A stretch of 64,000 bases of DNA, from assembly GCA_036008175.1 (NCBI GenBank), contig DASYOB010000148.1, forward strand, positions 1 to 64,000. Reading direction: 5' to 3'. Position numbers and translations under genes: made by a program. The stretch is from DATARH01 sp036008175 (GTDB lineage: Bacteria > Pseudomonadota > Alphaproteobacteria > ATCC43930 > CGMCC-115725). The notes beneath the pieces were generated by a model that was not told the origin of the DNA, did not search any database, and worked only from the letters and a program-made list of their open reading frames with translations. Below are positions 51,180 through 59,759 of the stretch, in pieces (position 1 is the stretch's first letter; every line of letters begins with the position of its first letter).

Positions 51180-51986
51180 TTACTCCATCAGCTGCAAATC
51201 GACCCCGCGGCCGTGCAATTCGGCGAGATAGGCGTCGACCGACCCGATCTGCGTATCGAGCTGCATCCGTACCGGGATAACCACGTCGCCTGGAAGCAGG
51301 GAGGCATACCAAATGGTGCCCTTTTGGGCGCCTTCGCCTCGCTCGTCATCGGGGATGCCCCGTATATACCGGGTCATCCGACAGGCAATCGTGGTGCCCT
51401 CGAATTTCTGACCGCCATCGGGCGCCAGCGTCTCCTGGCCGGCGTCAGCGAATACCAGATCGTAGCGGTGGCGGCCGTCGAACACGGGGACGGTCATCGC
51501 ACAGGTTTTCTTGGCGGCGAGTTGGCGCTCAAGCCGCAAATACGCGGTCAGATTGTCGACCGTGCCGCGTTCCGCCTCCGCCGTCACGGGGTTGGGCGGA
51601 GGTGGCGTCGAGCTGCCGTCGATCTTCCCGTCGGGGCCGTAATCGACGCGGTTGGAGCGCTCATCGCCGTTGCGCCGCGTTTCGCTGTGGAACGATTCGG
51701 GTTGGGCCGAAACTGGGGTTACGCGCCCACGCGCCTCGGCATGAGTGGACTGGTCGACCACCATGGCGATAACCCCGGTCGTCGCGTAATCGGTGCTAAT
51801 CGCGTAGCGATCGCCGGCCTCCTCGAGGCGGGTGTGCAGGGTCAGTACGTGGAGGCGCAACGGGCCATACACCTCGATCCGCGCGGAGATGCGATCGGCG
51901 GCGACGGCCGGGGTGGCAAGCAAGCCGAGCGCCAATAGCGGCACGGCGACGAACCCAAGCCGGGGGAAGCTGGGCACTAAAGCCAT
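51180..51986 (-). CDS. DUF3108 domain-containing secreted protein
   Basis: The 268-residue protein has a signal peptide (LGFVAVPLLALGLLATPAVA), then the beta-rich DUF3108 pattern: EVYGPLRLHVLTLHTRLEEA, YAISTDYATTGVIAMV, FHSETRRNGDERSNRVDYGP, VPVFDGRHRYDLVFAD and WYASLLPGDVVIPVRMQ. It is periplasmic and of unknown function. The gene faces pheT tail to tail. Confidence 0.8.
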   Translation of the reverse strand: MALVPSFPRLGFVAVPLLALGLLATPAVAADRISARIEVYGPLRLHVLTLHTRLEEAGDRYAISTDYATTGVIAMVVDQSTHAEARGRVTPVSAQPESFHSETRRNGDERSNRVDYGPDGKIDGSSTPPPPNPVTAEAERGTVDNLTAYLRLERQLAAKKTCAMTVPVFDGRHRYDLVFADAGQETLAPDGGQKFEGTTIACRMTRYIRGIPDDERGEGAQKGTIWYASLLPGDVVIPVRMQLDTQIGSVDAYLAELHGRGVDLQLME

Positions 51987-52135
51987 TTGCCAATGGTGTC
52001 AGACTGATCGGTGCGCGTCCAGCGGCCCGAAGACGCAGGGAGCCTTGAACGCTGATCACCCAACGAGCGCGCCCGGGGGCTGCGCCTTGACAGTTTTCGG
52101 GGCGCTCTCCTAAATGCCTAGGCCGAAACCGGACC

Positions 52136-52210
52136 GGGCGCGTAGCTCAGCGGGAGAGCACACCCTTCACACGGGTGGGGTCACAGGTTCAATCCCTGTC
52201 GCGCCCACCA
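52136..52210 (+). tRNA. tRNA-Val (anticodon CAC)
   Basis: The cloverleaf is complete. The acceptor stem is GGGCGCG / CGCGCCC, the D-arm GCTCAGCGGGAGAGC, and the anticodon stem CACCC/GGGTG has loop TTCACAC. The T-arm is ACAGGTTCAATCCCTGT and the CCA is encoded. Its 3' half is repeated at 53095-53143. Confidence 0.97.
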
Positions 52211-52211
52211 C
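52163..52211 (+). repeat. Direct repeat, left copy (attachment-site-like, in tRNA-Val)
   Basis: The 49-bp sequence from the anticodon arm to one base past CCA recurs at 53095-53143 with a single difference. This is the usual form of an integrase attachment site. Confidence 0.85.
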
Positions 52212-52416
52212 CGGAAACCCAGGATTTATGCGGGTTTCGCGACGCCCGCGCGAGAACACCGGCAACGTCAGCAGTGCGAACAGACGCCAAACGTGACGAG
52301 AACGCGCGGCAGAGCGTGACACGCTGGTGACACAGAAAGGGCCGCCAAGCAAGGGCTCGCACATCTGTTTTTTCGACACCAGCCAATACACATGGCCGCT
52401 GAAAACGGAACCTAGG

Positions 52417-52584
52417 CTACCCTAGTTGCCCTGACTGGGGGTCTAGACGCTCTGCCCAAAGCTCGTAGTAGAGCGCCAGGGTGAAGAAGCAGTTGGCCGC
52501 CAATGGGAGGTCGTCTCTAGCCCACGCCTCGATAGCCTTAATCACCAGAGGCGCCATGCGTTCGCGTGTGTGTGTGCTGCTCAT
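52417..52584 (-). CDS. Small hypothetical protein, 55 residues, inside the element
   Basis: The frame starts at an ATG (AGC AGC follow) and encodes a helical, Trp-rich small protein containing LVIKAIEAWARDDLPLAANC and LALYYELWAERLD. I do not recognise it. There is no ribosome-binding site, but a TATAG-like box lies about 10 nt upstream, so a leaderless transcript is possible. It may be cargo of the degenerate element. Confidence 0.35.
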   Translation of the reverse strand: MSSTHTRERMAPLVIKAIEAWARDDLPLAANCFFTLALYYELWAERLDPQSGQLG

Positions 52585-52759
52585 CGGTACGCTATAGTTT
52601 CGTTGAGAACCTCATATGGCGAGGCCAAGGTGGACCTATCGTGTCACCGAGGTTAATTCTAGTTTAGACTCGTTCGAAACTGCTCAGAAGTTTGCGAGAG
52701 GGTGTGTGCGCGAAGGCGTTGCCCCCATGCTGCCACCCTCCGGCCGGCGAAGGCTGACC

Positions 52760-53088
52760 ATCCAGCGGTGGCACCCGAGTATGGCGGCCAGATCAAGACC
52801 GCTTGGCCGGGCGCCCGCTCACGCGCCGGGCTCGACCCGGAGCTAACACCGCACGATCTTCGCCACACCTGGGCCTCATGGCATTACCCCGCGAACCGCG
52901 ATCTCCTCGCACTCAAAGTAGAGGGCGGGTGGTCCAGCGTGGCCTTGGTTGAGCGATACGCCCACCTCTTGCCGGCCGGCCATGAGGGGGCTATCAAGAT
53001 GTTCTGGTCAGGCCGTGACACGGACGTGACACGCACCCTAGTCGTGGTGCCGCTAAGTGGCTGGTTACCAAAGGAGAAAGTAGGGTAA
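52760..53088 (+). pseudogene. Tyrosine-recombinase integrase, C-terminal relic
   Basis: The frame contains AGLDPELTPHDLRHTWASWH, the His-x-x-Arg box, then VEGGWSSVALVERYAHL with the Trp/His position and the nucleophilic Tyr. The N-terminal arm-binding and core-binding domains and the first catalytic Arg are missing upstream, so it is a truncated phage-type integrase. It reads towards the right repeat. Confidence 0.8.
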
Positions 53089-53094
53089 GGTTCT

Positions 53095-53143
53095 CCCTTC
53101 ACGCGGGTGGGGTCACAGGTTCAATCCCTGTCGCGCCCACCAC
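53095..53143 (+). repeat. Direct repeat, right copy (attachment-site-like)
   Basis: This copy of the tRNA-Val 3' part has one change, G for A next to the anticodon. The 5' half of the tRNA is absent, so it cannot encode a functional tRNA. Confidence 0.85.
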
Positions 53144-53184
53144 GACCTCGGCTGGTCCGAGGACATTTCCCGCGAGATGTTTCG

Positions 53185-53682
53185 ATGGGTCCGACAATGC
53201 CTGAAGGCCTCCACACCGCCGATCGCCACCAAGACCCCTATGCGTGGGCGCTGGCACAGGCCTACGGGCTTCGCCGCGGTGCGATCCGCATAAAGGTAGT
53301 CGATAGCCAGGGTCTCAGCGAATTTCTGGAGGAATGGGCCGACGAGATTCTGTCTGCGGCGCGCAGCCAAATCGTCAATCTGATGGCCCACGCGGACAAA
53401 GCCGCGCTATCGCGCAACCCGGATATAATCGGGCATTGGCGCAGCGAATGCGTCGAATTTCACGACCGGGTGATCGATGCGTACCGGCCGTCGATGCGCG
53501 CCCGGATCGATTTGGACGCCCTGTGGCGGCGCGCCAAGCGCAAGGTTATCGCTAGCTTCGATGATCACGGCGAACCACGGCCATCCATGCCGACGAAATG
53601 CCCGTTCGGCCTCGATCACCCGGTCGATCCGGAGCTCGATCTCGACGATTTGGTCGCGTTTATCTCGCAAAACAAAGGATAG
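53185..53682 (+). CDS. DUF29-like hypothetical protein
   Basis: The 165-residue protein has the order of the DUF29 family. It has DPYAWALAQAYGLRRG at the start, FLEEWADEILSAARSQIVNL with the alpha-helical core, HWRSECVEFHDRVIDAYRPS, and the C-terminal MPTKCPFGLDHPVDPEL. The function is unknown; DUF29 genes are often in accessory DNA. ATG 53185 or 53197 may be the start. It lies directly next to the right repeat of the element. Confidence 0.65.
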   Translation: MGPTMPEGLHTADRHQDPYAWALAQAYGLRRGAIRIKVVDSQGLSEFLEEWADEILSAARSQIVNLMAHADKAALSRNPDIIGHWRSECVEFHDRVIDAYRPSMRARIDLDALWRRAKRKVIASFDDHGEPRPSMPTKCPFGLDHPVDPELDLDDLVAFISQNKG

Positions 53683-53728
53683 CTGTAGCAGAGGACTGTG
53701 CCGCAGCTAAATGAGGGAAGGAGCAGCC

Positions 53729-54931
53729 ATGCGCCGTGCCGTCATCGTTTCCACCGCGCGCACCCCGATCGGCAGGGCGTTTCGCGGCGCCTTCAACGAG
53801 ACGCAACCGCAGGCGCTGGCCGGCCACGCGATCGCCGAGGCCGTGAAGCGCGCCGGGGTCGACCCAGCCGAGATCGAGGACGTGATCCTCGGCGCGGCAA
53901 TCCAGCAGGGCGCGCAGGGCTTCAATGTCGCCCGCCAGAGCGCGCTGCGAGCCGGGCTACCGGAGAGCGTCCCGGCGATGTCGATCGACCGGCAATGCTC
54001 GTCGGGGATGATGGCGATCGCCACCGCGGCGAAGGAGATCGTGCATGACGGCATGAATGTCGCGCTCGGCGGCGGGGTCGAGTCGGTGTCGTTCGTGCAA
54101 GGCGACAAGATGGTGCGCACCCGCGGCGACGACCCCGAGCTGATCGCCCGCATCCCCGCCCTCTACATGACCATGATCGAGACCGCCGAGATCGTCGCCG
54201 ACCGCTACGGCATCGCGCGCGAGGCGCAGGACGAATACGCGCTGCGCTCGCAGCAGCGTACCGCGGCGGCGCAGCAGGCCGGGCGCTTTGACGACGAGAT
54301 CGTGGCAATGCGCTCAGTGATGAGCGTCACCGACCGCAATACCGGCGAAACCTCGCAGAAGCCGGTGACCCTGGAAAAGGACGAGGGCAACCGGCCGGAC
54401 ACCTCGCTCGACGGTCTCGCCGCGCTGAAGCCGGTGTTCAAGGACGGCCAGCGCGTCAAGGAAGGCCGCAACATCACCGCCGGCAACGCCTCGCAATTGT
54501 CGGACGGCGCCTCGGCGGCGGTACTGATGGAAGAAAAGGAGGCTGAGCGCCGCGGGTTGCAGCCGCTCGGCATCTATCATGGCATCGCCGTCGCCGGCTG
54601 CGCCCCCGACGAGATGGGCATCGGCCCGGTCTTCGCCGTGCCAAAGCTGTTGCAGCAGCACAGCCTCAAGATAGACGACATCGATCTCTGGGAACTGAAC
54701 GAGGCCTTCGCCTGCCAGGTTGTCTATTGCCGCGACAAGCTCGGCATCCCGCACGACAAGCTCAACGTCAATGGCGGGGCGATCTCGATCGGCCATCCCT
54801 ATGGGATGTCGGGCGCGCGGATGGTCGGGCACGCGCTGATCGAGGGCAAACGGCGCAACGCGCGGTACGTCGTGTGTACGATGTGCATCGGCGGCGGCAT
54901 GGGCGCCGCCGGCCTGTTCGAGGTTGCGTAA
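53729..54931 (+). CDS. Acetyl-CoA acyltransferase (thiolase)
   Basis: The 400-residue thiolase has the nucleophilic Cys90 in DRQCSSGM, His in NGGAISIGHPYGMSGAR, and the second Cys in CTMCIGGGMGAA. It cleaves 3-ketoacyl-CoA in beta-oxidation or condenses acetyl-CoA; degradative FadA-like use is more likely from the sequence. AAGGAG precedes the ATG. No hydratase-dehydrogenase partner is adjacent. Confidence 0.92.
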   Translation: MRRAVIVSTARTPIGRAFRGAFNETQPQALAGHAIAEAVKRAGVDPAEIEDVILGAAIQQGAQGFNVARQSALRAGLPESVPAMSIDRQCSSGMMAIATAAKEIVHDGMNVALGGGVESVSFVQGDKMVRTRGDDPELIARIPALYMTMIETAEIVADRYGIAREAQDEYALRSQQRTAAAQQAGRFDDEIVAMRSVMSVTDRNTGETSQKPVTLEKDEGNRPDTSLDGLAALKPVFKDGQRVKEGRNITAGNASQLSDGASAAVLMEEKEAERRGLQPLGIYHGIAVAGCAPDEMGIGPVFAVPKLLQQHSLKIDDIDLWELNEAFACQVVYCRDKLGIPHDKLNVNGGAISIGHPYGMSGARMVGHALIEGKRRNARYVVCTMCIGGGMGAAGLFEVA

Positions 54932-54966
54932 AGCCGGGTCTGGCCGGGATCCGTCGCGGATTAGGG

Positions 54967-55545
54967 ATGATGCCTTCGATCGAACATTCCGCGCCTCCTG
55001 CCCAGATCCGAAACTGCGGCGACTGCTCGCTGTGCTGCAAGGTGATGCGGATTGCCGCCCTCGATAAACCACCCGGCTCCTGGTGCAAAAACTGTAAGCC
55101 CGGAAACGGCTGCACGATCTACCCCGATCGGCCGCAAGAGTGCAGAGATTTTGTCTGTCTTTATGTGCTCAACGCCGAGCTCGGCGAGGAATGGAAGCCG
55201 AGCCAGAGCAAAATCGTCTTGGTATCGGAGCAAGACGGCAACCGCATCGTCGCGCATGTGGATCCGCAACGGCCGGATGCCTGGAGACACGAACCCTATT
55301 ACCAGCAACTGAAGCGGTGGGCTGCACGCTCGGTGGCGTTCCGCGGGCAGGTCATCGCCTGCGTCGGCAGGCGGATGCACATGATATTCCCCGATAGAGA
55401 CGTCGACCTCGGCATTGTCGGTCTCGACGAATTCATCATCGTCAACGAGGTGCAAACGCCGTTCGGCGTAAAGCGGGAAGCCGTGAAGGTCGGCATAAAC
55501 GATCCGCGGGCGCAGGGCCTGGCTCGGCAAAGCGGAGGCGCTTGA
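54967..55545 (+). CDS. YkgJ-type cysteine-cluster protein
   Basis: The 192-residue protein has a zinc- or iron-cluster-like pattern: CGDCSLCC (Cys17, 20, 23, 24), WCKNC (40, 43), GCTIYPDRPQECRDFVC (49, 59, 64). The C-terminal half is not conserved in motif. Such proteins are predicted metal-chelating proteins of unknown role. ATG 54970 is an alternative start. Confidence 0.78.
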   Translation: MMPSIEHSAPPAQIRNCGDCSLCCKVMRIAALDKPPGSWCKNCKPGNGCTIYPDRPQECRDFVCLYVLNAELGEEWKPSQSKIVLVSEQDGNRIVAHVDPQRPDAWRHEPYYQQLKRWAARSVAFRGQVIACVGRRMHMIFPDRDVDLGIVGLDEFIIVNEVQTPFGVKREAVKVGINDPRAQGLARQSGGA

Positions 55546-55564
55546 AGCGGAAGCACGCTCGCTT

Positions 55565-55803
55565 TCAGGGATCCTTCGGGTCGAAACGGCGATAGAGGCC
55601 GGCGATAAAGTCGAACAGGCTCGATCCGATGAACGCCAGCGCGAAAAGCCCGATCAGCGCTTGACCTTACGGCCCGCTGCGCAAGGCGGCCAGGACGCCG
55701 CCGACCTCATGTGCCTCATGCGGATTGCCATACGCGGCCGCGGCGATGAGGTAGCCGCCGACCAGCGAAATCGCGGCGCCGCGCCGGCGACGGGCGGCTT
55801 TAG
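55565..55803 (-). pseudogene. DUF1206 membrane protein relic
   Basis: In one minus-strand frame the sequence reads AISLVGGYLIAAAAYGNPHE and VGGVLAALRSGP then a stop. In another it continues ALIGLFALAFIGSSLFDFIA and GLYRRFDPKDP to a stop at 55565. Together these match the last membrane module of DUF1206 proteins. The N-terminal modules are missing. It lies immediately downstream of the DoxX gene on the same strand. Confidence 0.6.
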
Positions 55804-55804
55804 C

Positions 55805-56203
55805 TCAGGCGCGGCCGCCGGCTGCAAGCGGGGCGGAAGATCCGCGCGCCCATAGCCGGTCGAGGCTCCACGACCCGCCACCGGCGACGAACAGGTAGAG
55901 GAAGACAAAGCAGTAAAGGATTGCCGCGTCGCCGCCGTTCAGGATCGGGAAAAAACCCCGCGGCGCGTGCGCCATGAAGTAGGCCAATGCCATTTCGCCC
56001 GACAGGATGAACGCCACAGGCCGGGTAAACAGGCCGAGTGCCAGCAGGATGCCCCCGACCAGCTCAAGGATCCCGGCGAGGCCTGGAACAAGCGTGAATA
56101 GTTCGTACGGGCGCGGATTCTGCGCTGGCGGAAAGTTGAAGATCTTGCCAAGGCCGTGCTCGAGATAGAGCAGCCCGGTAACGATGCGCAGAATGCTCAG
56201 CAT
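55805..56203 (-). CDS. DoxX family membrane protein
   Basis: The 132-residue protein has four hydrophobic segments. It has the DoxX start RIVTGLLYLEHGLGKIFNF, then PGLAGILELVGGILLALGLF, MALAYFMAHAPRG and a final FVFLYLFVAGGGSWSLD. The family is a small integral membrane module linked to quinone or thiol redox and sometimes to oxidative-stress defence. The start at ATG 56203 follows GGGAG; ATGs at 56227 and 56257 are in frame. Confidence 0.83.
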   Translation of the reverse strand: MLSILRIVTGLLYLEHGLGKIFNFPPAQNPRPYELFTLVPGLAGILELVGGILLALGLFTRPVAFILSGEMALAYFMAHAPRGFFPILNGGDAAILYCFVFLYLFVAGGGSWSLDRLWARGSSAPLAAGGRA

Positions 56204-56374
56204 GCGCGGCTCCCATTGGAGCCGCATTGTTGTCCAATCGGCCACGGGCGCCCCCATTCCGCTGGCGGCTCTGATACGCCGTCGGATGGAATCTTAGCGA
56301 AAACCGTGAGGCGTCTGCAACGGGAGCTGTGAGGCCGACATCGCTCGGGCAAATCGCTAATCGGAGATCAAAAA

Positions 56375-56459
56375 TGGTGCGCCCGAGTGGAGTCGAACCA
56401 CCACTCCTTTCGGAACACGGACCTGAACCGTGCGCGTCTGCCAATTCCGCCACGGGCGC
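56375..56459 (-). tRNA. tRNA-Leu (anticodon CAG)
   Basis: The minus strand folds with acceptor GCGCCCG / CGGGCGC, an anticodon stem CACGG/CCGTG with loop TTCAGGT, a long variable arm typical of tRNA-Leu, and T-arm GTGGTTCGACTCCAC. CCA is encoded. Confidence 0.96.
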
Positions 56460-56627
56460 CCGTCGCTTCGGCGCGCCGGAGATAAGCCGCAGCCGTTGCG
56501 ATGTCAACCGGCTGGGGGCGGCGTTGCCCTAGTAGCGCAAGCTTCGGGACACGAACCGCGATTGCGGTCGGCATTGCTCAACAGCGATGGTTTTGCTAAT
56601 GCCCATCGCGCTTTGGGGAGGCTGGGC

Positions 56628-57578
56628 ATGAAACAACACCGCGTTGCGATCCTCGGCGGGGCCGGTTTCGTCGGGCGCTACATCGTCAAGCGCCTAGCCG
56701 AGCGCGGCGATGTACTGACAGTTGGCGGGCGCAACGCAGCCGCAGCCAAATTCCTGCGGCTGAAAGGCGATGTCGGCCAGGTCGAGCTGGTCAATGTCTC
56801 GATCGACAGCGAGGCACTGCTTGCCGCGTTCGTCGCCGGCAATAACGTCGTGATCAATTGCGTCGGCATTCTGCGCGAAGCCCGCCGCCAGCGCTTCGAC
56901 GTCGTGCATCACACTGCACCGGCGCGGCTGGCCCGGCTGGCCCGCGAGCATGGCGTCGAGCGCTTCGTTCAAATCTCTTCGCTCGCCGCGGACCCGCGCT
57001 CGACCTCGGCTTATGCGCGCAGCAAAGCGGCCGGCGAGCAGGCGGTGCGCGATGCCTTCCCGACCGCGACCATTCTCCGACCGTCGATTGTGTTTGGACC
57101 CGAGGATCGGTTTTTCAACAAGTTCGCGGAAATGGCGGTGTTCTCGCCCGCGCTGCCGCTGATCGGCGGCGGCGAGACCCGGTTTCAGCCGGTCTATGTC
57201 GGCGATGTCGCCGACGCGGTCGTCCGCTGTATCGACGAGCCGGCAACCGCGGGGCGGATCTATGAATTGGGCGGTCCCAAGACCTACACCTTCCGCGCGC
57301 TCCTGGAGATGCTGCTGGCCGAAACCCGCCGCCACCGCCTGTTGCTCGACATCCCGTTCGGGATTGCTTCGCTGCAGGCGCGGCTGATGTCGCTGCTACC
57401 CAACGCGCCGTTGACCCCCGACCAGGTCGAGCTGCTGAAACAGGACAACGTCGTCTCCTCGGGGGCGCTCACCCTCGATGCCCTCGGCATCACGCCGACC
57501 CCCGTGGAGGCGATCTTGCCGACCTATCTCGACCGCTTCCGCCGCGGCGGCTGGTACGCGCGCGAACGGACGGTATAA
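56628..57578 (+). CDS. Complex I NDUFA9-like NAD(P)-binding protein
   Basis: The 316-residue extended-SDR protein has the NAD loop VAILGGAGFVGRYIVKRLAE, NVVINCVGILREA, and the variant active site with SSLAADPRSTSAYARSKAAGE, where Tyr and Lys are spaced as in SDRs. YVGDVADAVVRCI and YELGGPKTYTF follow. It resembles the mitochondrial complex I subunit NDUFA9, which is common in alphaproteobacteria. GGGGAGG precedes the ATG. Confidence 0.85.
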   Translation: MKQHRVAILGGAGFVGRYIVKRLAERGDVLTVGGRNAAAAKFLRLKGDVGQVELVNVSIDSEALLAAFVAGNNVVINCVGILREARRQRFDVVHHTAPARLARLAREHGVERFVQISSLAADPRSTSAYARSKAAGEQAVRDAFPTATILRPSIVFGPEDRFFNKFAEMAVFSPALPLIGGGETRFQPVYVGDVADAVVRCIDEPATAGRIYELGGPKTYTFRALLEMLLAETRRHRLLLDIPFGIASLQARLMSLLPNAPLTPDQVELLKQDNVVSSGALTLDALGITPTPVEAILPTYLDRFRRGGWYARERTV

Positions 57579-57649
57579 GCAGGCCGCGCCCAAGCCGCTG
57601 TTTCGGCGCGTCGGGTTCGGATAAGCTCGCCCGCAATGGAGTTCACAGC

Positions 57650-58216
57650 ATGACAATCTTTTGGCGCGGCATCGCTGCGATGATCGCGGTGTTGGCGCTC
57701 GGAGGCACGGTGATGGCGGCTGACCCGGAAAACACCCTCTACATGGACACCGCCTACGGGCGGGTCGTCATCGCCATGCGCCCCGACCTCGCGCCCAATC
57801 ACTGCGCCCAGATCAAGGCCCTCGTCCGCCGCGGCTTTTATGACGGCGTGCCGTTCCACCGCGTTATCGACGGCTTCATGGCGCAGACAGGTGATCCGAC
57901 CGGTACTGGCACCGGCGGCTCCGGCCACAAGCTCAAGGCCGAATTCTCCAGCGAAAAGCACGTGCGCGGGACGGTGTCGATGGCGCGAACCTCCGATCCG
58001 GACAGCGCCGACAGTCAGTTCTTCATCATGTTCGCGCCGGCGACGTCCCTCGATGGCAAATACACGATCTGGGGCCAGGTCGAGTCCGGCATGGAGTTCA
58101 TCGACAAGATCAAGAAGGGCGACCCGAACCGCAACGGCTCGGTCAGCGACCCGGACAAGATCATAAAAATGCAGGTTGCGGCCGACGTGGCGAAAGACGG
58201 CGAGAAGCCCAAATAA
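57650..58216 (+). CDS. Peptidyl-prolyl isomerase, cyclophilin type, secreted
   Basis: The 188-residue protein has a signal peptide (GIAAMIAVLALGGTVMAA) and the cyclophilin core: FYDGVPFHRVIDGFMAQTGD with the catalytic Arg and Phe, GTGTGGSGHKLKAEF, GTVSMARTSDPDSADSQFFI. It catalyses proline cis-trans isomerisation in the periplasm. The length is usual for a bacterial cyclophilin A with export signal. Confidence 0.93.
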   Translation: MTIFWRGIAAMIAVLALGGTVMAADPENTLYMDTAYGRVVIAMRPDLAPNHCAQIKALVRRGFYDGVPFHRVIDGFMAQTGDPTGTGTGGSGHKLKAEFSSEKHVRGTVSMARTSDPDSADSQFFIMFAPATSLDGKYTIWGQVESGMEFIDKIKKGDPNRNGSVSDPDKIIKMQVAADVAKDGEKPK

Positions 58217-58260
58217 GCGCGATGTCCGACTCCGGCTCTGCTGTATTGAGCCTAATGATT

Positions 58261-58363
58261 GTCATTCCGGGGCGCCGCGCAGCGGCGAGCCCGGAATCCA
58301 TTTTCCAGAGGCCTGCGTTCATGGATTCCGGGCTCCCTCACCATACTCGGGCCCCGGAATGAC
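58261..58363. repeat. Dispersed palindromic repeat, 103 bp (copy 2)
   Basis: This copy has the same ends, length and central TCCAGAGGC as the element at 256-358. It lies upstream of ampG and could form an extended hairpin in RNA. Confidence 0.85.
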
Positions 58364-58397
58364 AATATGAGGCACTTGCGCCAGGTAGTCGGGGTCC

Positions 58398-59759
58398 GTG
58401 ACTGAGGCAGCCGCGAGGACCAAAGCCGACGAAGCCGGCCGGTTCCGGCGAGTTGTGCCGGGAAGCTGGCTCGAGGCGCTGGCGGTGTATCGCCGGCCGA
58501 GGCTCCTGGCGATCCTGTTCATGGGGTTTTCGAGCGGATTGCCGCTGGCGCTGACTGCGGCGACGCTCTCCTTGCGCCTCGCCGATCTTGGCGTATCGCT
58601 GACCGAGATCGGGCTCTTCACCCTGGTCCGCTTCTCCTACAGCTTCAAATTCCTGTGGTCGCCGCTGATCGACCGTTTGCCCATCCCGTTTGTCACCGCG
58701 CGGCTCGGGCGGCGGCGGAGCTGGGCCCTGGCGATCCAGACGGCATTGGCCGCGGCCATCCTGGTGCTCGGCACGATCGACCCGCGCGACAGCCCGTGGT
58801 GGACGGCGCTGGCGGCAACCATCGTCGCGTTCCTGTCGGCGAGCCAGGATATCGTCATCGACGCCTATCGCATCGAGCTGCTGGCGCCCGAGGAGCAGGG
58901 GGCCGGGGCCGCGGCGACGCAATGGGGCTATCGTTTCGGCATGGTCGCCTCGGGCGCCGGCGCGCTCTACGCGGCGAGTTTCGGCGGCTGGAGCTTTGCC
59001 TACGGTTTAATGGCGGCACTGATGCTGGTCGGCATGGTCACCGTGTGGCTGACGCCCGAGCCAGAGGCCAGCCGCGCCGTCGAGCCGATCCCTGGCGCGA
59101 ACGCCCTCGAGCGGCTCAGGTCCTGGCTCGGCCGCGCCGTTGTCGCGCCGTTCGCCGATCTGGTCCGCCGCAACGGCGGAATCTGGCTCGTCCTGATCCT
59201 GCTGTTCATCGTGCTCTACAAATTCGGCGAGGCGATCGCCGGCACGATGTCGAACCCGCTCTATCTCTCGCTTGGCTTCACCAAGATCGAGATCGCGACA
59301 GTCGCCAAAATCTACGGCGTGGCCGCGACGCTTGCCGGCGTCGCAATCGGCGGCGTTCTGGTGCTCCGTCTCGGCATCTTCGGCGCGCTGTTCGTCTCGG
59401 GCGCGCTGCAGATGCTGTCCAACCTGATGTACATGCTGCAGGTCTGGGTCGGCCACGACGTGCCGATGCTGGCACTGACGATCGGCACCGAAAACCTGAC
59501 CGGCGGCATGGCCTCGGCCGCGTTCGTCGCCTACCTGTCGGGGCTGTGCAACGTCGCCTTCACCGCCACGCAATACGCGCTGCTGTCATCGCTGGCGACA
59601 ATGGGAGTGAATGTTCTGTCGGCCTCGGGGGGCTTTCTGGCCGAGCAGCTTGGCTGGACCCCGTTCTTCCTGGTCAGCACGGCGATGTGCCTGCCCGGCC
59701 TGATGCTGCTGCTCTGGATCATGCGCCGGTCGGCCGGGTTGGCGCCCGCTCAACCGTAG
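58398..59759 (+). CDS. ampG: AmpG family muropeptide MFS transporter
   Basis: The 453-residue protein has about 12-14 hydrophobic segments and the AmpG pattern: LLAILFMGFSSGLPLALTAA, LGVSLTEIGLFTLVRFSYSF, WSPLIDRLP, LGRRRSWALAIQ, ASQDIVIDAYRIELL and YALLSSLATMGVNVLSASGG. AmpG imports anhydro-muropeptides for recycling across the inner membrane. The start is GTG. The end overlaps the convergent metallopeptidase gene by 10 nt. Confidence 0.9.
   Translation: MTEAAARTKADEAGRFRRVVPGSWLEALAVYRRPRLLAILFMGFSSGLPLALTAATLSLRLADLGVSLTEIGLFTLVRFSYSFKFLWSPLIDRLPIPFVTARLGRRRSWALAIQTALAAAILVLGTIDPRDSPWWTALAATIVAFLSASQDIVIDAYRIELLAPEEQGAGAAATQWGYRFGMVASGAGALYAASFGGWSFAYGLMAALMLVGMVTVWLTPEPEASRAVEPIPGANALERLRSWLGRAVVAPFADLVRRNGGIWLVLILLFIVLYKFGEAIAGTMSNPLYLSLGFTKIEIATVAKIYGVAATLAGVAIGGVLVLRLGIFGALFVSGALQMLSNLMYMLQVWVGHDVPMLALTIGTENLTGGMASAAFVAYLSGLCNVAFTATQYALLSSLATMGVNVLSASGGFLAEQLGWTPFFLVSTAMCLPGLMLLLWIMRRSAGLAPAQP

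Larger units (their letters stand above)
52163..53143. mobile_element. Degenerate integrated element at tRNA-Val
   Basis: The 883 bp between the two 49-bp repeats hold the end of a tyrosine integrase gene, a possible 55-codon gene on the other strand and little else. Base composition is more AT-rich and codon use less biased than in the neighbours. It looks like a prophage or island that lost most of its content by deletion while both ends survived. Confidence 0.75.

Noticed and set aside
53091..53146. Second tRNA-Val gene
   Set aside because: Only the 3' part from the anticodon arm is present; the acceptor 5' strand and D-arm are missing, so it is an attachment-site copy.
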